From Liolophura sinensis (lineage: Eukaryota > Mollusca > Polyplacophora > Chitonida > Chitonidae), in contig NC_088302.1 in NCBI RefSeq assembly GCF_032854445.1, positions 15,497,338 through 15,561,337 on the forward strand: a stretch of 64,000 nt of DNA, given 5' to 3'. Positions 11,840 to 25,760 of this stretch are shown piece by piece; position 1 is the stretch's first letter, and each line of letters begins with the position of its first letter. The position numbers and the translations under genes were made by a program. Below the pieces are notes generated by a model. It had not been told where the DNA came from. It worked only from the letters and a program-made list of their open reading frames with translations, and did no database searches.

Positions 11840-14030
11840 TTGTAACTTACTTGTCAAAGATTGGTGTCTTTTTTCCTGTTACTTCCACCAGTAAATCGTG
11901 TCGCATACGCGCAATATTCATTTTGTCGGCCTACAGTGTTAAATGCCAATTAGTTAAATCAATAAATCAACAAACCCAAGAACCACTACATGAAAATGCA
12001 GTAAGAGAGTTTTATTTCCTGGCTGCAACAACTAAGAATAGTCGCGAATTACAATGAAACACACAAATTACTAATTCAGTAAAATGTGCAAGAAATTAAT
12101 ACTAGACTATACGTAATATAACGCTAATACCTTCCAATAGACATGTGAGCGGACAGTCAATCTGTCCAGAACACAAAGGCGCATAACGGAGGACTGCTGA
12201 GGTATGTAATCCTTAATGAATCAATCCATTAATCATTGACAGCTGGTATGGGAAACTGAAAATCTCTGCGTCGAATAATCTTACTGATGCACCGAAAAAC
12301 CCAAAGGTCAGAGAAATCGAACAGCGTCTGGCCGAAGAGGAATGTCACGTGCATTTCAATAAACTCACATCAGTTGCATTAAGAGCACTGATTAGCCTAT
12401 CATCCATCATGGGGCTCACAAATGCCTGTTAACATCACTGCATATGTTTTTACGTAATTCTGCTTAAGCCATGATGTTAGTAGGTGTGTAATTTGATCCT
12501 ACTTAGGCATTTACATGAACAGTTGAAACGAAACCCTAATTGAGGTAAATTGATCAGAGGCCGTATTTCACGCTTTATATACGTGTCGAAATTTGTCAAC
12601 TATCACAGTCTCTTACTTCTCTGGTTTCGCTCTCAATACCATAGTGTTTTTACAATGGAACATATTCTATATTTTGCTTAGCTGAACAACATGTCTTCGT
12701 TTTGTTTCCCTTGACTTATTTCCGAGAAACACCCCATTCTGGACACACCCGAAAAACTTCCAACTTTAAGAAATATATTGAACTGAAGAACATTTGTGGA
12801 ATCGGGCTCTGGGGATATTGATGACATGTTCATCAATCTTTTATACGCCATATGAATCAGTGAACAGTTCCAATTGCATAAACGATATACATCAAACTGA
12901 AACCCATATATTATTTTGCCGATTCTTGCTTGAATGCTGATTTGGGTCTTGTGACTGGAATATCGATTTGTTTTGCCTTACATCACTGAAAATTGATGAT
13001 GCGTTTTTACCTTTTACAGGTAAACTGTTTTCATTTATACACATGTTTCACACAGGGATTAGTTGTACTTATTCTGTACGAAATGATCGATGTTATTACA
13101 GATTTAGATTTCACCCCTAGAGTACTTGTAAAAATGTCAGACCTGATGTTTACCGTCGTAGCTTCATGTCTCCCTGTTGTATTCATAATGTTTTTATATT
13201 GACAACGAATATAATCATTTTAAGAGACATCATTCCAAAAGGCCAATTTTACCGCGTAATTTTATTTAACTTTGTTTCTTTGAGCCTGTATTTATATATT
13301 TTGACTGGTGTTTTTCAGTGACAGGATATGCATGGGAAAAAGAGTATATGAACCTTTGACCACAAGTCATGAGAAGCTTACCGTTGGAAACTGTACAAAT
13401 GTTTTTTTTTTCCAAACTATCCTTCTTGTATTATCCACAACTCTTCCCAAGTTCCAATTCTTGAATGAATGTATACAGAAACACTGGTGGTTTCTAATTA
13501 GAATAAAGTGAATCCGTCTGAGATGGCCCACGGTGGTTGTAAATTATTAAAACGTTTTCAACGAGACCAATAATGGCGGCTATTGCCACACTAATGGTAG
13601 CTGGGGCCATTTATCACACACAGCATGTACTCCGACCCGTGAACTTTCCGTTTTGATCCATGCGCCTTTCCCAGGTCAAATGGCGATATTTCTACAGAGA
13701 TAAAATTAGGAAATCTCAACTACACACCAGTGTGGACATTACAAAAACTCGGAAGCTAATGATCAATATGTAATCATAAAAAATCATTAAGTACTTTCGG
13801 GCGAAGAAAAAGGAGGCACACAGTTTCGATAAAAATGTTAACATGGGAAATGTTTCTTTGTGCTCTCTAATTCATCATTCATTGTAAGTTGCATAAGTAG
13901 CAGTTTTGGCAAAGTAACTTTTATATATCTAGGTCTGGTTTATGGAAGGTAGCGAATTGCTGTCTTTTATTCTCCGCGTTTTGCCCGTTATTCTTCAATC
14001 TAGATGTCCATAAATAATCAGTCTCGATCA
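11840..14030. repeat. Diverged direct repeat, copy 1 of 3
   Basis: It matches copies at 15010-16560 and 17240-19770 in the same order and orientation. Landmarks include the 'gttaaatcaataaat' block (11952; copy 3 at 17356), 'cgcataacggaggactgct' (12180; copy 3 'cgcctaacggagaactgct'), and the 'ttttgcttagctgaacaac' block (12672; copy 3 at 18212). The best-conserved stretch is 13600-13850, with 'ggaagctaatgatcaat' and 'aagtactttcgggcgaag'. No coding frame is shared by all three copies. The nature of the unit (old segmental duplication or mobile element) is unknown. Confidence 0.7.
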
Positions 14031-15009
14031 AGATAAATCGTTTTTTTTTTTTTATTCATTTGACAATGAATAAAAAGCTAAAATGTTTGCAAACTGGGAA
14101 AAGTTTTTTGGTTTTTCACATATGTACTGGGAACCACTGGTGTGCCATTCGATGGATTCGATGAGAGCTTAAGGTTATAGACTTTATGGAAAGCTTTACA
14201 TGTAAACCACTCCGAACGAAATAATAACAAAGAAAAATGGGCAATGGTATTTTTCGGATTCAGTTTCTAGGTAATTGGTGCAGAGCTATAATTTTATACT
14301 GGCTAATAATAAAATAGAATGTGACCCATCCATGCTTTAAAAATGAGCGACAATAACGTTTGGAAACTTGGTTTTTAAACTCTTGTCCACTATGTCATGA
14401 AGTGAGAATGAATGTTCTGGATACTTTCAGTTTACCATCAAGCAACATTTTCCTGACATAAGGGCCAATCGCTTTTAGCTGTATTTCACGAAAGCAGAGT
14501 GTCAAGTCTAGGAACACAACACAAGGTTAAAAGGACAATTAACTTTGCCTGGCCTGAAAATGAAACGCGTTTTGATCTGAGCTCTTGGTGTTCGAAATGG
14601 CACAAATGTTGTTTAACACACAATGAAATAATTCGATTGATTGGCAGACGACAGAAACGTCATTGAGGGAGGGTGAAATATAACAGGTAAATACCAACAT
14701 GATGCAATTACTGATAATTTCCACGACTAACTTCATTGGTCTGTTGTCAGTAACAATAGACGTTTGGGTTGAATAACCTGATTAACGTAATTATGAAAAT
14801 ATTTTTGTCTTAGATGCAAAAACCAATGTTTTATCTTCGTTTTACTTGCCTTTCTGTGCTTCAGGATTTAAAATGTGATAAATACTTAGTTGCAGGGGTC
14901 ACTTCAGAATAACAGTTATTCTAGGACATGTTAACATGAACAGACTACTCGAAAGGAAGCATCTTTCCGGATAACTCTCACACTAAGCTTGAGAGTTATT
15001 TCTACTTCA
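14031..15009. other. Intergenic spacer between repeat copies
   Basis: Nothing recognised. A T-rich run lies near 14040. Confidence 0.4.
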
Positions 15010-16560
15010 TCAGGGCCCGGTATCACAAAACTCAATATCTGTTTGGGCTTAAAGAAAACTATTTTGCTTAGCTGTGCAGCTCAGGGTTTTTTTAACAGTG
15101 TTTAGCTTAACTTATTCCCAAGAAACACGTCATCCTGGACATGAACGAAACACTGCCCTTTTAAAGAATTTATTGAACTCTCGGGAAATTGAACCCTAGT
15201 GATAGGCGTAAATGAGATATATCTGTTAAGCTTGAACATACATATTATTGTTGTCATTCAACATTGAAAGCTGACCTGGATCTCGTGCCTGGCATATCGA
15301 TTTCCTTTGAGCTACATCATTGAAAACTGATGACGGTTGTTTATCTTTTGCAGCTAACCTGTCTTATTTCATGGGTATGTTTTACAGGGGAATTATTTGT
15401 AAACATTCTTTAAGAAATGACCGATCTGGTTATCTGATTGAATTTCCTTTTTTGACTACCTCCGAAAACGTCAGATTTGACATTTAGATTTGTGGCTTTA
15501 TTTCTCCCTTTAGTTTCGGCAATAAACGTATAATGACAGTAGATATGATAATGGTTTGATACATCCTCCCCAAAAAGCAATTTTATAACTTAATTTTCCT
15601 TAATTTTGTTTCTTTGAGTCATCATTTATATTGTGTTTGCATTATATGTATGACTATCTCTATATAGTATATCTGTATTATAAAGTAATCTGTATATAGT
15701 CTTGTATAATGTATAAACATTGATGGGTTTTAATTAGAATAAAGTGAAAGGTCTGAAATGTTTCATAGTGGCTGTAAATTATTAAAGCACAGAGAGACCA
15801 ATAATAACGGCTACTGTCACACTAATAGAAGTTGGGGCCATTTATTTCGGGCACCAGTATCACACACAGGATATACTCTGACCCATGGATCTTCCGTTCT
15901 GAGGAATGCGCCTTTCTGTAGTCAAATGGTGAAATTACCACAGAGATAAAATCAGGAACTATCGCACAGCCATGTGGACGTTACAAAAAACTCGGAAGCT
16001 AATGATCAATACTTAATCATAAAAAATCAATAAGTACTTTCGAGCGAAGAAAAAAGAAGCACACGGTTTCCATAAAAAATGTTAATACGTGAAATGGTTT
16101 CTTTGCGTTCTCTTATTCTTCATTCTGAGTTCGAATGTTTGTTATTTACGAGATGAAATTAGATTGTAACTTGCACAAGTAACGTATGATGACCCAGCCT
16201 TCAGAACCTAGTGACTTGCTGTCTGGGGCACTGTTCTTTAATCCACATGTCCATACACACAGAAGTTTACCGATGTTAACTCGTCTTTATGGGAGAAACA
16301 AAACCTAGTTACAGCAAATCAACGGCTAGTGGGCGACATCCAAGTCCCGGGGATGTTAACCATGTCTGGTGCACAGACTTGTCAGATCTAAGCTGGCACG
16401 GGTTAAGGCCGTAATGATCGGTGTTTTTATTAATCGAAGAGACCCTCTGGTTTATGGCACATGCTGGAAACATTATCTAGTATATTGTCTAACACTTCTT
16501 GACAATGGTCCTTATTCCTATATTTTGGTTATCATAATCACATAATACATAAGACAACCA
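15010..16560. repeat. Diverged direct repeat, copy 2 of 3 (partial)
   Basis: It starts at the middle of the unit (15060, 'attttgcttagctgtgcagc') and runs through the conserved block at 15800-16095. It also has the downstream module with 'gatgttaaccatgtctggtg' (16345), which recurs at 19580 and 28480. The first third of the unit is absent. Confidence 0.68.
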
Positions 16561-17239
16561 ATCTACAGATTGCTCTTTCTTTACTGGCAAATATGTCGCC
16601 TATAAGTTGAATGTCAATGCACAATGTAAAATGCAAGCTCTACCAGTTGCTTGACTCGGAAACAAAATGCTTGAACGGCCATCTGTGATACGAGCTTAAA
16701 TGCATTTCACACTTAGCTGAACGGATGTTGCTTCTCAGACATGGAAATTTTCAGAAAATAAGCTGGGCGACACCATACTGTTTTCGTATTCCTTTTAGCA
16801 TGCACAAAAACGGTAGATCTGTCGGGTTTGACGAGATGTGGCCTTATTTTCATGTAAGGCACCGAGTGCAAGTGCAAATCACGAAGCAACTTCTTGAGAT
16901 GGAGTAATAAACTTTAAACGCTTACTAGTCTCGTAGAAAACGTCTGTTGAGTATATTCTATATAGCATCCAACCCACAGTCTGGTATCCGAATGTTCAAA
17001 AACCTGAAAAACACACCGGTTCAAAACGAGAGTGTTTGTGAATTTTGATTGGTTTATTGGTTTCCGCACATGCGCTTTTTTATATTGGAAGGTATGAAGA
17101 TGTCCAGGTGCTAGTCACACCGTTTACAGCCAACCAGAGTTCAGAAGCTTTATGTGTGGATTTTTGTATAGATTCTTTCTATTCGTCCATTACAGGACTA
17201 TGATATAACATATTTCACATGTGGGAAGGTTTCTCACTT
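16561..17239. other. Intergenic spacer
   Basis: Nothing recognised. Confidence 0.4.
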
Positions 17240-19905
17240 ATTTGCCAATAATCGCTGGTTTACTCCGGTTCCGTTAACCTGTATAACGGACACCCGTCGT
17301 ATCTGTACACTATTCTTTTTTCTACAGAGCGGTGAATGCTAATTAATCAAGCGAGTTAAATCAATAAATTAATAAGCACCAGAACCACTTAAAACTGTGA
17401 TAAGAAAGTTCGATTTCCTGACTGAAACGAAGAATTATAGTCGTAAATGAAATTAAAAACACTCAAAATTTCTACAATAAAAAGTTTGTAATATATGAAT
17501 ATAAATTATTTTTATATACCTCTTGCTTACCAACAGACTTGCAAGCAAACGGTTTAGCCGTTGTCTGTCGAGAACACGAGGGTGCCAAAAGGCGCCTAAC
17601 GGAGAACTGCTTGATGTATGTAATCCCTAATGAATCAATCAAACAATCAATCATTGTCAGTTGGTATAGGAGAGCCTAAACCTAGGAAAAGTTGATCTAC
17701 AACAGAGAATCTCCGAGACTTCGGAATTGCACCGTCAGTATGACGAATAATCTGCAAATAATTGAAAGTTTCCGATTCCATTCCGCCCTCTTTCTCGGTT
17801 CACAAAGTTCACAGCAATTTGTGGTACACACAGCACAGACAGCTAGAGAAAGCCGGCAGAGTCCGGCCGGAGAGGAATGTCACATGTGCATGTTAATAAA
17901 CTCAGATCCTCATCGTTAAAAGCACTGATTAGTCTATTATTCATCACGTGGCTCACAAATAGATCAGTTTAAGAATGACTATTTACATTTTCACATATGT
18001 TTTTGGATAATTCTGCCAGAGCCATGATGTTAAGAGGTGTGTAATTTGCTACTATTTATGCATTTACATTTACAGTTGTAATAAACCATAATTGCGGTGA
18101 ACTGATGGGCCCTTTTATATGGGTGACTATTTGCCCGTTATCACATTCTCTTTCTGCTCTGGATTTACTCTCAGGACTTTAGTTTCTTTACGATGGGACA
18201 TAGTTTATATGTTGCTTAGCTGAACAACAGCTCCTTGTAGTGTCTAGTCTATGTTATTTCTGAGACACACTCCATCCTGGACATAGTCAAAAAAATACCG
18301 AACCTATTTATTGAACTTTTTTGAAGTTTTTGGAAATCAGGTTTTGGGGCGTTGATGTCATATACGCCAATCCTTTATACACCATGTGAATAAGCGAACA
18401 GCTCAAACTGCAACGTAAACGATAAACATCAGACTTAAACCTGCATATTATGTTGGCGATTGCAGTTTGAATGCTGACCTGGGTCTTGTGACTGGGACAT
18501 AGTTTTGCCTTAGATAATTGAGAACCGATTATTGTTGTTTATCTTTTACGGCCATCGGTCTCACATACAACGTGTACTCTGACCCGTGAACTTCCCCTTC
18601 TGAGGAATGCGCCTTGCTACGGTGAAAATACGATATTGCCACAGAGATAAGTTGAGGAACTCTCAACGACAAAGGCATGTGAACATTGCAAAACTTGGAA
18701 GCTAATGATCATAAAAAATCAGCAAGTACTTTCGCGAGAAGAAAAAAGACGCACACGGTTCAATAAAAATGTAAACATAGGAAAAACTTTCTTTGTGCTC
18801 CCTAATTCTTCATTCAGACTTCTGATTTTTGCTATTTACGAGACAAAATTAGATTGTACGTTGCACAAGGGGCGGTCTTGGCACAGAGTTCTTTAAATGT
18901 CGAGGTTCTGTTTAGAGAATCCATCGACTTGCTGTCTGGTGAGTTTTTGTTTATCCCAAGTGTCCATACATAGGCATAGTGGCAAAGACTTTTGAATTCA
19001 ACACTTGCGCTCCAGTTGTTGTTGGGACTAATGTGGTAATTGCATCCTGGTGATCGCCGATCTCGGTGTTCAATAATGAGGTATAAATTCTAAGAAATGA
19101 GTTGAAAAAGTACGTATCGCGTGAACAATTTTATCTTTGTCATTCAAGGTGACATATCTATACAGAACTGTCAATAGATGCTGTAGTGTGTAAGTTGTTA
19201 TTCACATTATCTCAAATATCACCACTGGTGGATCCCAGTGAAGATTTCTTCATTTCACTGAACTTGAGGGCCCCCTCAACCTCCAATACTCCTCCCCCTC
19301 CCATCTTTCCCCCGTTTCACTCCGTCCGTCCAACGTGAAGGATCTCTCCCATCGTAGAGCATGGAATACTGCGTCACAGCATAGCCATTTCCTATGAGCA
19401 AACATTGCAGCTGTATACCAATTCCACTTCTCCATTGCTGTGGGATCTATCAATGGAATGAATAAATAAATAAAATCATTCATCAGATCTGAGTCTATTC
19501 GAACGCCCTCTCTATTCGAACTCCACGCGGCAACAACGGCTAATGGTCAACACAGAGACTGACATCAATGTCCTGGGGAAAGGTAACCATGTCTAGTGCC
19601 GAGAATTCTCGGATCTGAGGTGGCATGGATTCAGGTCGTAATGGTTTTGATTTGACAAGTAAATGATGAAGACGTACTTCAGGAAATCGTCTCTGCCCTC
19701 TTGGAATCAGGGGTCATGACGAGTGGTATTGATTCCTATAGTTCGATCATCATAATGACATAAGTTTCTAGACACGTCATTGTTGGCACTTCGCCTTGGG
19801 AAACAGACGCCGGTATTCCGTTAGCTGTCAATTACCTCTCTGGCCTGCAACTCTTCTTGGACGTTGACCCGATGGAACGGAATTTACATAGATAGCACCA
19901 TGATT
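17240..19905. repeat. Diverged direct repeat, copy 3 of 3, with downstream module
   Basis: It spans the full unit plus a 3' module at 19540-19905 that also occurs at 28440-28820. In the 3' module a short frame ('DVLQEIVSALLESGVMTSG' in part, stop at about 19761) aligns with a frame in the 28.5 kb copy with the same stop position, but most differences change the amino acid. I do not call a gene. Around 19445-19480 there is a short (ATAA)n tract that may be a SINE tail. Confidence 0.62.
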
Positions 19906-20925
19906 ATACGGCCATCTTTGTTCAGTCGTCATAAAAACTCCAATACATACACGTGAACTCCTTCATCAGGAGCAAATCGTCTGCTCACCAAGCAGATTAC
20001 ACTAAATTCAAGATTATGGCCTTCAAAAGCAATCACCATACAGTTTGCAGAACAGTTTTTATACTTACTGCCCGTTTATAATCATTTTTCTAATTAGTCC
20101 TCAATCACTAGAAATGTAAACAATGGCGACGATAAATGAATCAAGTAATGAATTTTTGACCCAGTCAAGCACTCTGATTTGATTATTCATAGGCAACTGA
20201 TATCCGATTATCAGTCTGATATGATACTAAAGCAAAAAAAAAAAGTGGAAAGAAATTTAGCTCCTGAGGCTTATTTTGTAAGACAAAAGTGTCTAAAAAT
20301 AACAACAGGCGAGACATTACCAAAGCGAAATAGATATTGATCTGTTAGGAGATGCACAAAGGACATGCAGAACAAAGCTTATATGTCGATAATTATCTGG
20401 TTTTGTTTCATATTTATCTAACAAGTGATATTTCAGTTAGGTTTAATTTGTGCTTCAGTGCAATCTATGCTATCTGAATGCACACAGATTATCACCAAAA
20501 GTGCAGCCCTTTTACGTAGAAAATTCTGATCTAAGACCGATTACTTAGACTGAACTAAATTGATGGCTGGTCTGGAAAACTGAAACTCGAAATGTGTTTC
20601 GCGTAAATCTATACTACTGTCAACATATATTTCAGTTTTAGAAAATTACAGTTTTGGGCTGATCTTTGGAAAATAGCTAGCGTCGTTTCCCACGTGTGAC
20701 GTACATTACAATTGTGAAAGGCAACAAACCTCAGGCAAAGCTGTTGTTAGACCAGAGGAGTCGGAATCGTGCACTACATTTTGCACCAAAAAGCCAAGAA
20801 TAAAGTGAGTTAAGACCTACAAAACAATGTTTGCATTGATTTATCGATTGATCATTTGACAAACAAAATTTGGGATCATAAATGTACTTCAATATACAAC
20901 TAAGCCCTATTTTCTTGATACGAGG
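19906..20925. other. Intergenic, nothing recognised
   Basis: AT-rich with no supportable features. Confidence 0.4.
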
Positions 20926-20929
20926 CCAA

Positions 20930-23900
20930 GCGGTTTGTGTTCCAGTTCAAAAATGTTGGATGTCAGTTCAACACACAACCTACGCTTACCATTTTACGGT
21001 ATTCTTCGTCACCAGCAGAGAAATTCAAATCGGTTCTGGTCTCAACTCTTAGCTTTTGAAATGCCATTAATGTTAACTGTCACAATCCAATAATTTTCTA
21101 GTGGGCTAGACCTGATCACGATTGAAAGCCATTTGATAGTAACTTCATGTATGGAGTGTAACATTTCACAGATAAAATATCATTATGGTACATGTATTAT
21201 TAACCTGACGACACAATTTTTTCAGGGTGACTTATTTTTCCTTTTTCTGTTAAAGGTACTCTCGATGAGACATTCCTTCGTGTTTTGTCGAAACGAGAAA
21301 AAAAGAAAACACCCCCAACAGAAATTACCTTCAAGCCCTGTCATTTGTACAGGACCATGCTCTGAATGTCCGCAAACTCGCTTCGCTTGTCAAAGACTAT
21401 CCTCTTTACATAATCCTTGTAACCCGGTAGAATATTCTGCCCCCTTAATCCTCATGGGAACCTCCAGCAGTATGTCTCTTCCAGACGCCAGCAAGTCCCC
21501 GTGTTAAGTTGCCTTAAGGGTTAACCAGCAGGATGGGATCATCGATCAAATGAGGAATGACAATCCCACTACCCAAAATACAGTTTTATTTAACGTATTG
21601 GTGATGCTTATTCTCACTTCATTTCTAATAAAGTCAACGAAAAGCAGATTTCCTCAGGATCTTGTGCACCAGTGTATCAATATAAGTGGTCAATGTAGAT
21701 CGTCAGATGGAAGAATTCTGACCTACATGTTAATTCCTTTTTGGTATAGTTTTTTAGCAGGATTTGCAAATTCTGGTCAAGGGAATAGTAAATTTCCTAA
21801 TATGCTATCTACGTTAATTATACATGCATGTAAATTCTATCGAGGCATATTTCCTGTTGTAGTGTTTGGTCTGTGCTGATGTTCTCTTATTGTATCGTGT
21901 CATATATAATTTATGTTCTAGTAAGAGATTAAGATTGACTAAAAACGCCATCTGTAATAAGTATACGTTATAAATTCAAATCGATGAGAGCATTGCAAAA
22001 ATCCTTTCTTGTCGATTTACTTACTGGTAATCGTTTAAGGCGCCATGTAAAATGAAACTGTGTCGGAATAGGCAGACTTCCGTAAAATAATCTGTTCCAG
22101 TTTCCCAATGTCGCATTTGTGTCATTCCCCGAGATAGTGTGTTAACTCAGGTTAATATTATACACTACATCGCAGTACTTCCAGCAGTAAGACAATGTTA
22201 CCATGCAATGTTATAACACATTATCTGATCTATGTTCAGATATAGGTAATAAAATATTATGTCTGTTTATGACCTGTGAGATTTATTTCCCTTTCTCTGG
22301 GGCTTGAGAAGCAGGAGATGTTACAAAGTGGGATCGATTAGCTTCTCGGCAAGCTGATATAAAAACACGCAAATTGTTACAGGTGAACAAAAAAGCGAAG
22401 CGACATCGGCAAAGATCAATTACCGTGAGCCCTTTTTAGTCTCCTTTGAGTCTTGCCCTAAGGGAGGGATAACAAGGACTGATAGCAACGGAATATAACC
22501 AATTAAGCCACGAATATTGACAATGGATTTCTCATGACGTGTCCCTTTGAACCTGCTAAAATGGTTATCTTACTCCAAGTCCGTGCTCAAGACTCAGTGG
22601 ATGTCAACAATGTGAAAAAGTTAAACAGATTATTGTTAAAATGTAATCCAGTGGGCGTATATAGGAACAGTTAATGTCATACTGGCTTTTGGTTTACTGC
22701 TTTGACATGATTTGTAATATTTAATATTCAATGAATTTTTAATATTCAATGAGTATTTAATATTCAAACTTATTAATTCTTTTCACTGAAGAAAGTAAAC
22801 TAAAGTAAGAGAAGGCACTTTAGATACAGTTTTATGGAATATTTGATAATGACAAAGCATATTCTCTTGATTTTGGAAGCCAAAACTATGATAACCAAAA
22901 CAGCAACACGCCTGTGCATAGTGACACATTCACCGTTTTCAGTTAAATCGCCGTGTAAAATACAAGAACAGTTGCAATCAAAGCGCCTCTGGGCGATATA
23001 TTTTGGTAACATATATATTAGCATGGCCCACGATTTGAATACTGATTTCACTCGTACGCCTCATATGCATTCCTTGCGTGTTTCCAATATCATTGCAAAA
23101 AACTGTTGACTGCTTTTCTTTCCATGATTTCGTTCTAATTTCGTAGCTTATATGTTTCCTTAGTTTTTGGTGGTTTGACGTAAACGTCGTTGTGGAAATT
23201 GGTCTATGTTGGTTACAGCTAATATACAAATGTCTGATTCGAAGCGTAGAACCAGCAGGAAACTTCACAGTTAGACCAGACATTTACATGCAACAACGAC
23301 TAACTAAGTCTGTGTAGTACATTACTTTCCGAGCCAATGATTGGTCCAACAGCGTCAATAATTTCATTACTGTGTAAGTTGTTTCTGATACTACCACATA
23401 AGATGAACAATTACAAAATGAATAACCCGTTGTATGTAGTTCAAAAAACAGCTTACATATTGCCCAACATGTAAAAAGCAATAATGGTTGAAGTCTCATG
23501 AAATACTCCTCCTAAAACGAAACCATAATCGGTCGATTAAACGTTCTCGGGAGTTCGATGCAAAAGATTATTCCTTTAAAAAATTGCTGATGGGGAAAAA
23601 AGGTTGACATAAAAACCCTGTGTATAGTCATGTCATGTCAAGCGGTCATTGAACGAATACAGTTCTTCGAATCATTTACAGATGGTAAGCATCGATTACA
23701 ATGTTATCGCCTGTCATTTACCGTAGACAACGTTGACAGTCAGGAACGGTGATTTGTCAAGTTTTTTTTCCAAGAATCGTTTGAGTTGCTGCTCAGTTCA
23801 ATGGTGTTTTTCTCGCTAGAAATAGATCGTTATTCAGCCTGACAGACATCGTTCCAATACCGATTCCCTTAGCAACGATGTCTGCTTTTAGAAAACATTT

Positions 23901-23990
23901 TCAAGTAAAAATGTCATATGAACGATTCGAGAGAAGGATTGGGTCGATGAGAAACAGATGCCCCTTAGGTGTCCCAGTGTTGGCTCTCTA
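20930..23990 (-). repeat. Unit D: inverted, diverged copy of the A/B/C unit
   Basis: Reverse-complement landmarks occur in the order found in unit A. Positions 23600-23760 match 38900-39000 ('ggtaagcatcgatta' against 'taatcgatgcttacc'). The site near 22545 ('gacgtgtccctttgaacc') matches 40125, and 22290-22420 matches 57480-57610 of unit C. The site at 21440-21560 matches 41270-41390, and 20990-21146 matches the exon-like block at 42193. It most resembles unit C. It lacks several blocks, so it is a decayed copy in opposite orientation about 15 kb from the array. Confidence 0.75.
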
Positions 23991-24934
23991 AAAAATTCCT
24001 TCTGGTCCAAGGACTACTGAAGCGTTAATATAGACAAGAATCGGTTATTTTCTTATTTTCTAAGGGTTTGAAACCATCTAAATTGCATATAGGCTGTCTT
24101 CCAACAGAGCAGTTTTAGTCTACATGCCTTTTGCAACAAAAAAAAAACACTCGAGGCTTTCGAAGCCGGCATATTTTTGACTGAATTGAGATGAGCACAC
24201 AGATCAGCCAGCTGAGAGTCTGTTTTTACTGACCGATGGACAAACCTTCCCGCTATGATATTTCACCATATTCTTAGGCTGTTACCCTTGTAATACAGAG
24301 GCAGGTTACTTTTCCGTACAGGATGGCTGTACTCGCTATGCATTCTCCGAAAATACTTACTACTTTGGAACTAATATCGGATATTATCGGACCAGTGCAA
24401 CATCACTAAGTGTTGAACAAAAAACACATTTAGTGTATTCATTTTAACAAAGGAAGCTTGATCTCCAAAGCTTACGGATACGATATAACTTTCGACGAAT
24501 TAGGAATTAAAATTACTCATAGTGATCGCGATTCCAAACATTTTTGCTTCCGCATCAAACATTGTTCACACTGTCACGGTACGGTATTTATAAATTCAAA
24601 GTTTATTAAAAATATGACGTATCTTCCTTGTGAAAATCCTCAGTTTTAAATTTATTCAATGAAACATTAAAGCCATGTATTGTAGATAATTTTATGGGAT
24701 ATATTTTCAGGAAAAGCAGCTGTTGGAAACATATCAGGATTAATGAAACAACGTCATACCTGTAACCACCGACACAAACACAAAAATCCACAAAGAACGC
24801 AGATTAACAGAGTTACAGTGCAGTACTTTCGGAACCAATGATAATGTAAACTCCATCAATAACTACACTATGCTATTTCAGATGATTCTATGCGTCGAAG
24901 CAGACATTCGTATACCAGACGTCAACCAATAAGG

Positions 24935-24967
24935 GAGTACGACGTTAAACCCCAAGCACTCACTCAC
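24935..24967 (+). repeat. 33-bp SINE-2 tail insertion with 13-bp target duplication
   Basis: The inserted bases are just the SINE-2 3' end ('gacgttaaaccccaagcact' then 'cactcac'). They are bracketed by TCAACCAATAAGG at 24922-24934 and 24968-24980. It is one of the shortest recognisable retro-insertions in the window and fixes the SINE-2 3' end precisely. Confidence 0.85.
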
Positions 24968-25229
24968 TCAACCAATAAGGACGTTCCGGATTAATAAATC
25001 CCAAAACGACGTTGAGCACAAATTACTAAAGAACTAAGAAAGTATATAAAATAAGAAAATAAGACGGAATCATACAAAGATACCATACAGTATAACTAAC
25101 CATACAGGGAGTAATAATAAGTTGTATATAGTCCAGAAACAGAAGAGCATACTAATGACATAGAAATATATAGATTTCTTGACTGAGGGAAAATTATTGC
25201 ATCTCTTAAACCGGAAGGCATCTTCACCA

Positions 25230-25760
25230 GTAATCAAATCATTCCAAAATTATGTCCAAAAAATATGTCATCTTTAATGTCAAGCAGGCATTTAGTAATT
25301 ACGGGTTCTAAATCAGTTACAGTTGGTTGTCATCGATTAAAATGTTATCACCTGTCATTTAGCGTAGAATCCTGTGACATCTTGATTAGTGATAAGTTTA
25401 TTCCCCAGAATCATTCAGGGTGTTACTATATTCGAAATTCAACATGACAGCTCTTTTAAGTCGTCCCAATACTGAATCCCTGAGCTCTGATGTCTTATGA
25501 TCTTTTCTGGGAGCAGTTTCACAGATTCCCCTTGCAAAAAAGAAATTTTCAAATAAACTGTCAAAGGAAATTTGCTTCTAAACGCTCCAATGAAGAAGAA
25601 CAGGGTTGATGAGTGCAAAATCAGCGCCGTCAACTATAAAACAGGTTTTTCCAGTCAATTTCGAAGGATCGACTGAAAAGATATTCTCGAGCCGATGGAG
25701 ATCACTAATTCGGAGAACAGATAAAAAATCACCACTATTAAACTCTGTGTGTCTGCAATA
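25230..25760 (-). repeat. Unit E: second inverted fragment of the A/B/C unit
   Basis: 'tgtcatcgattaaaatgtta' and 'tcacctgtcatttagcgtag' match the reverse complement of 38920-38950. 'aatactgaatccctgagctc' matches the reverse complement of unit C near 54640. It lies inside the TIR element at 24887-26216, so the unit and the TIR element share sequence or are nested. Confidence 0.55.

Noticed and set aside
21133-21879. Two adjacent plus-strand frames of 124 and 109 codons as a gene
   Set aside because: They lie in inverted unit D. Homologous DNA in A and B is frameshifted by one base within the aligned part, and no domain is recognisable.
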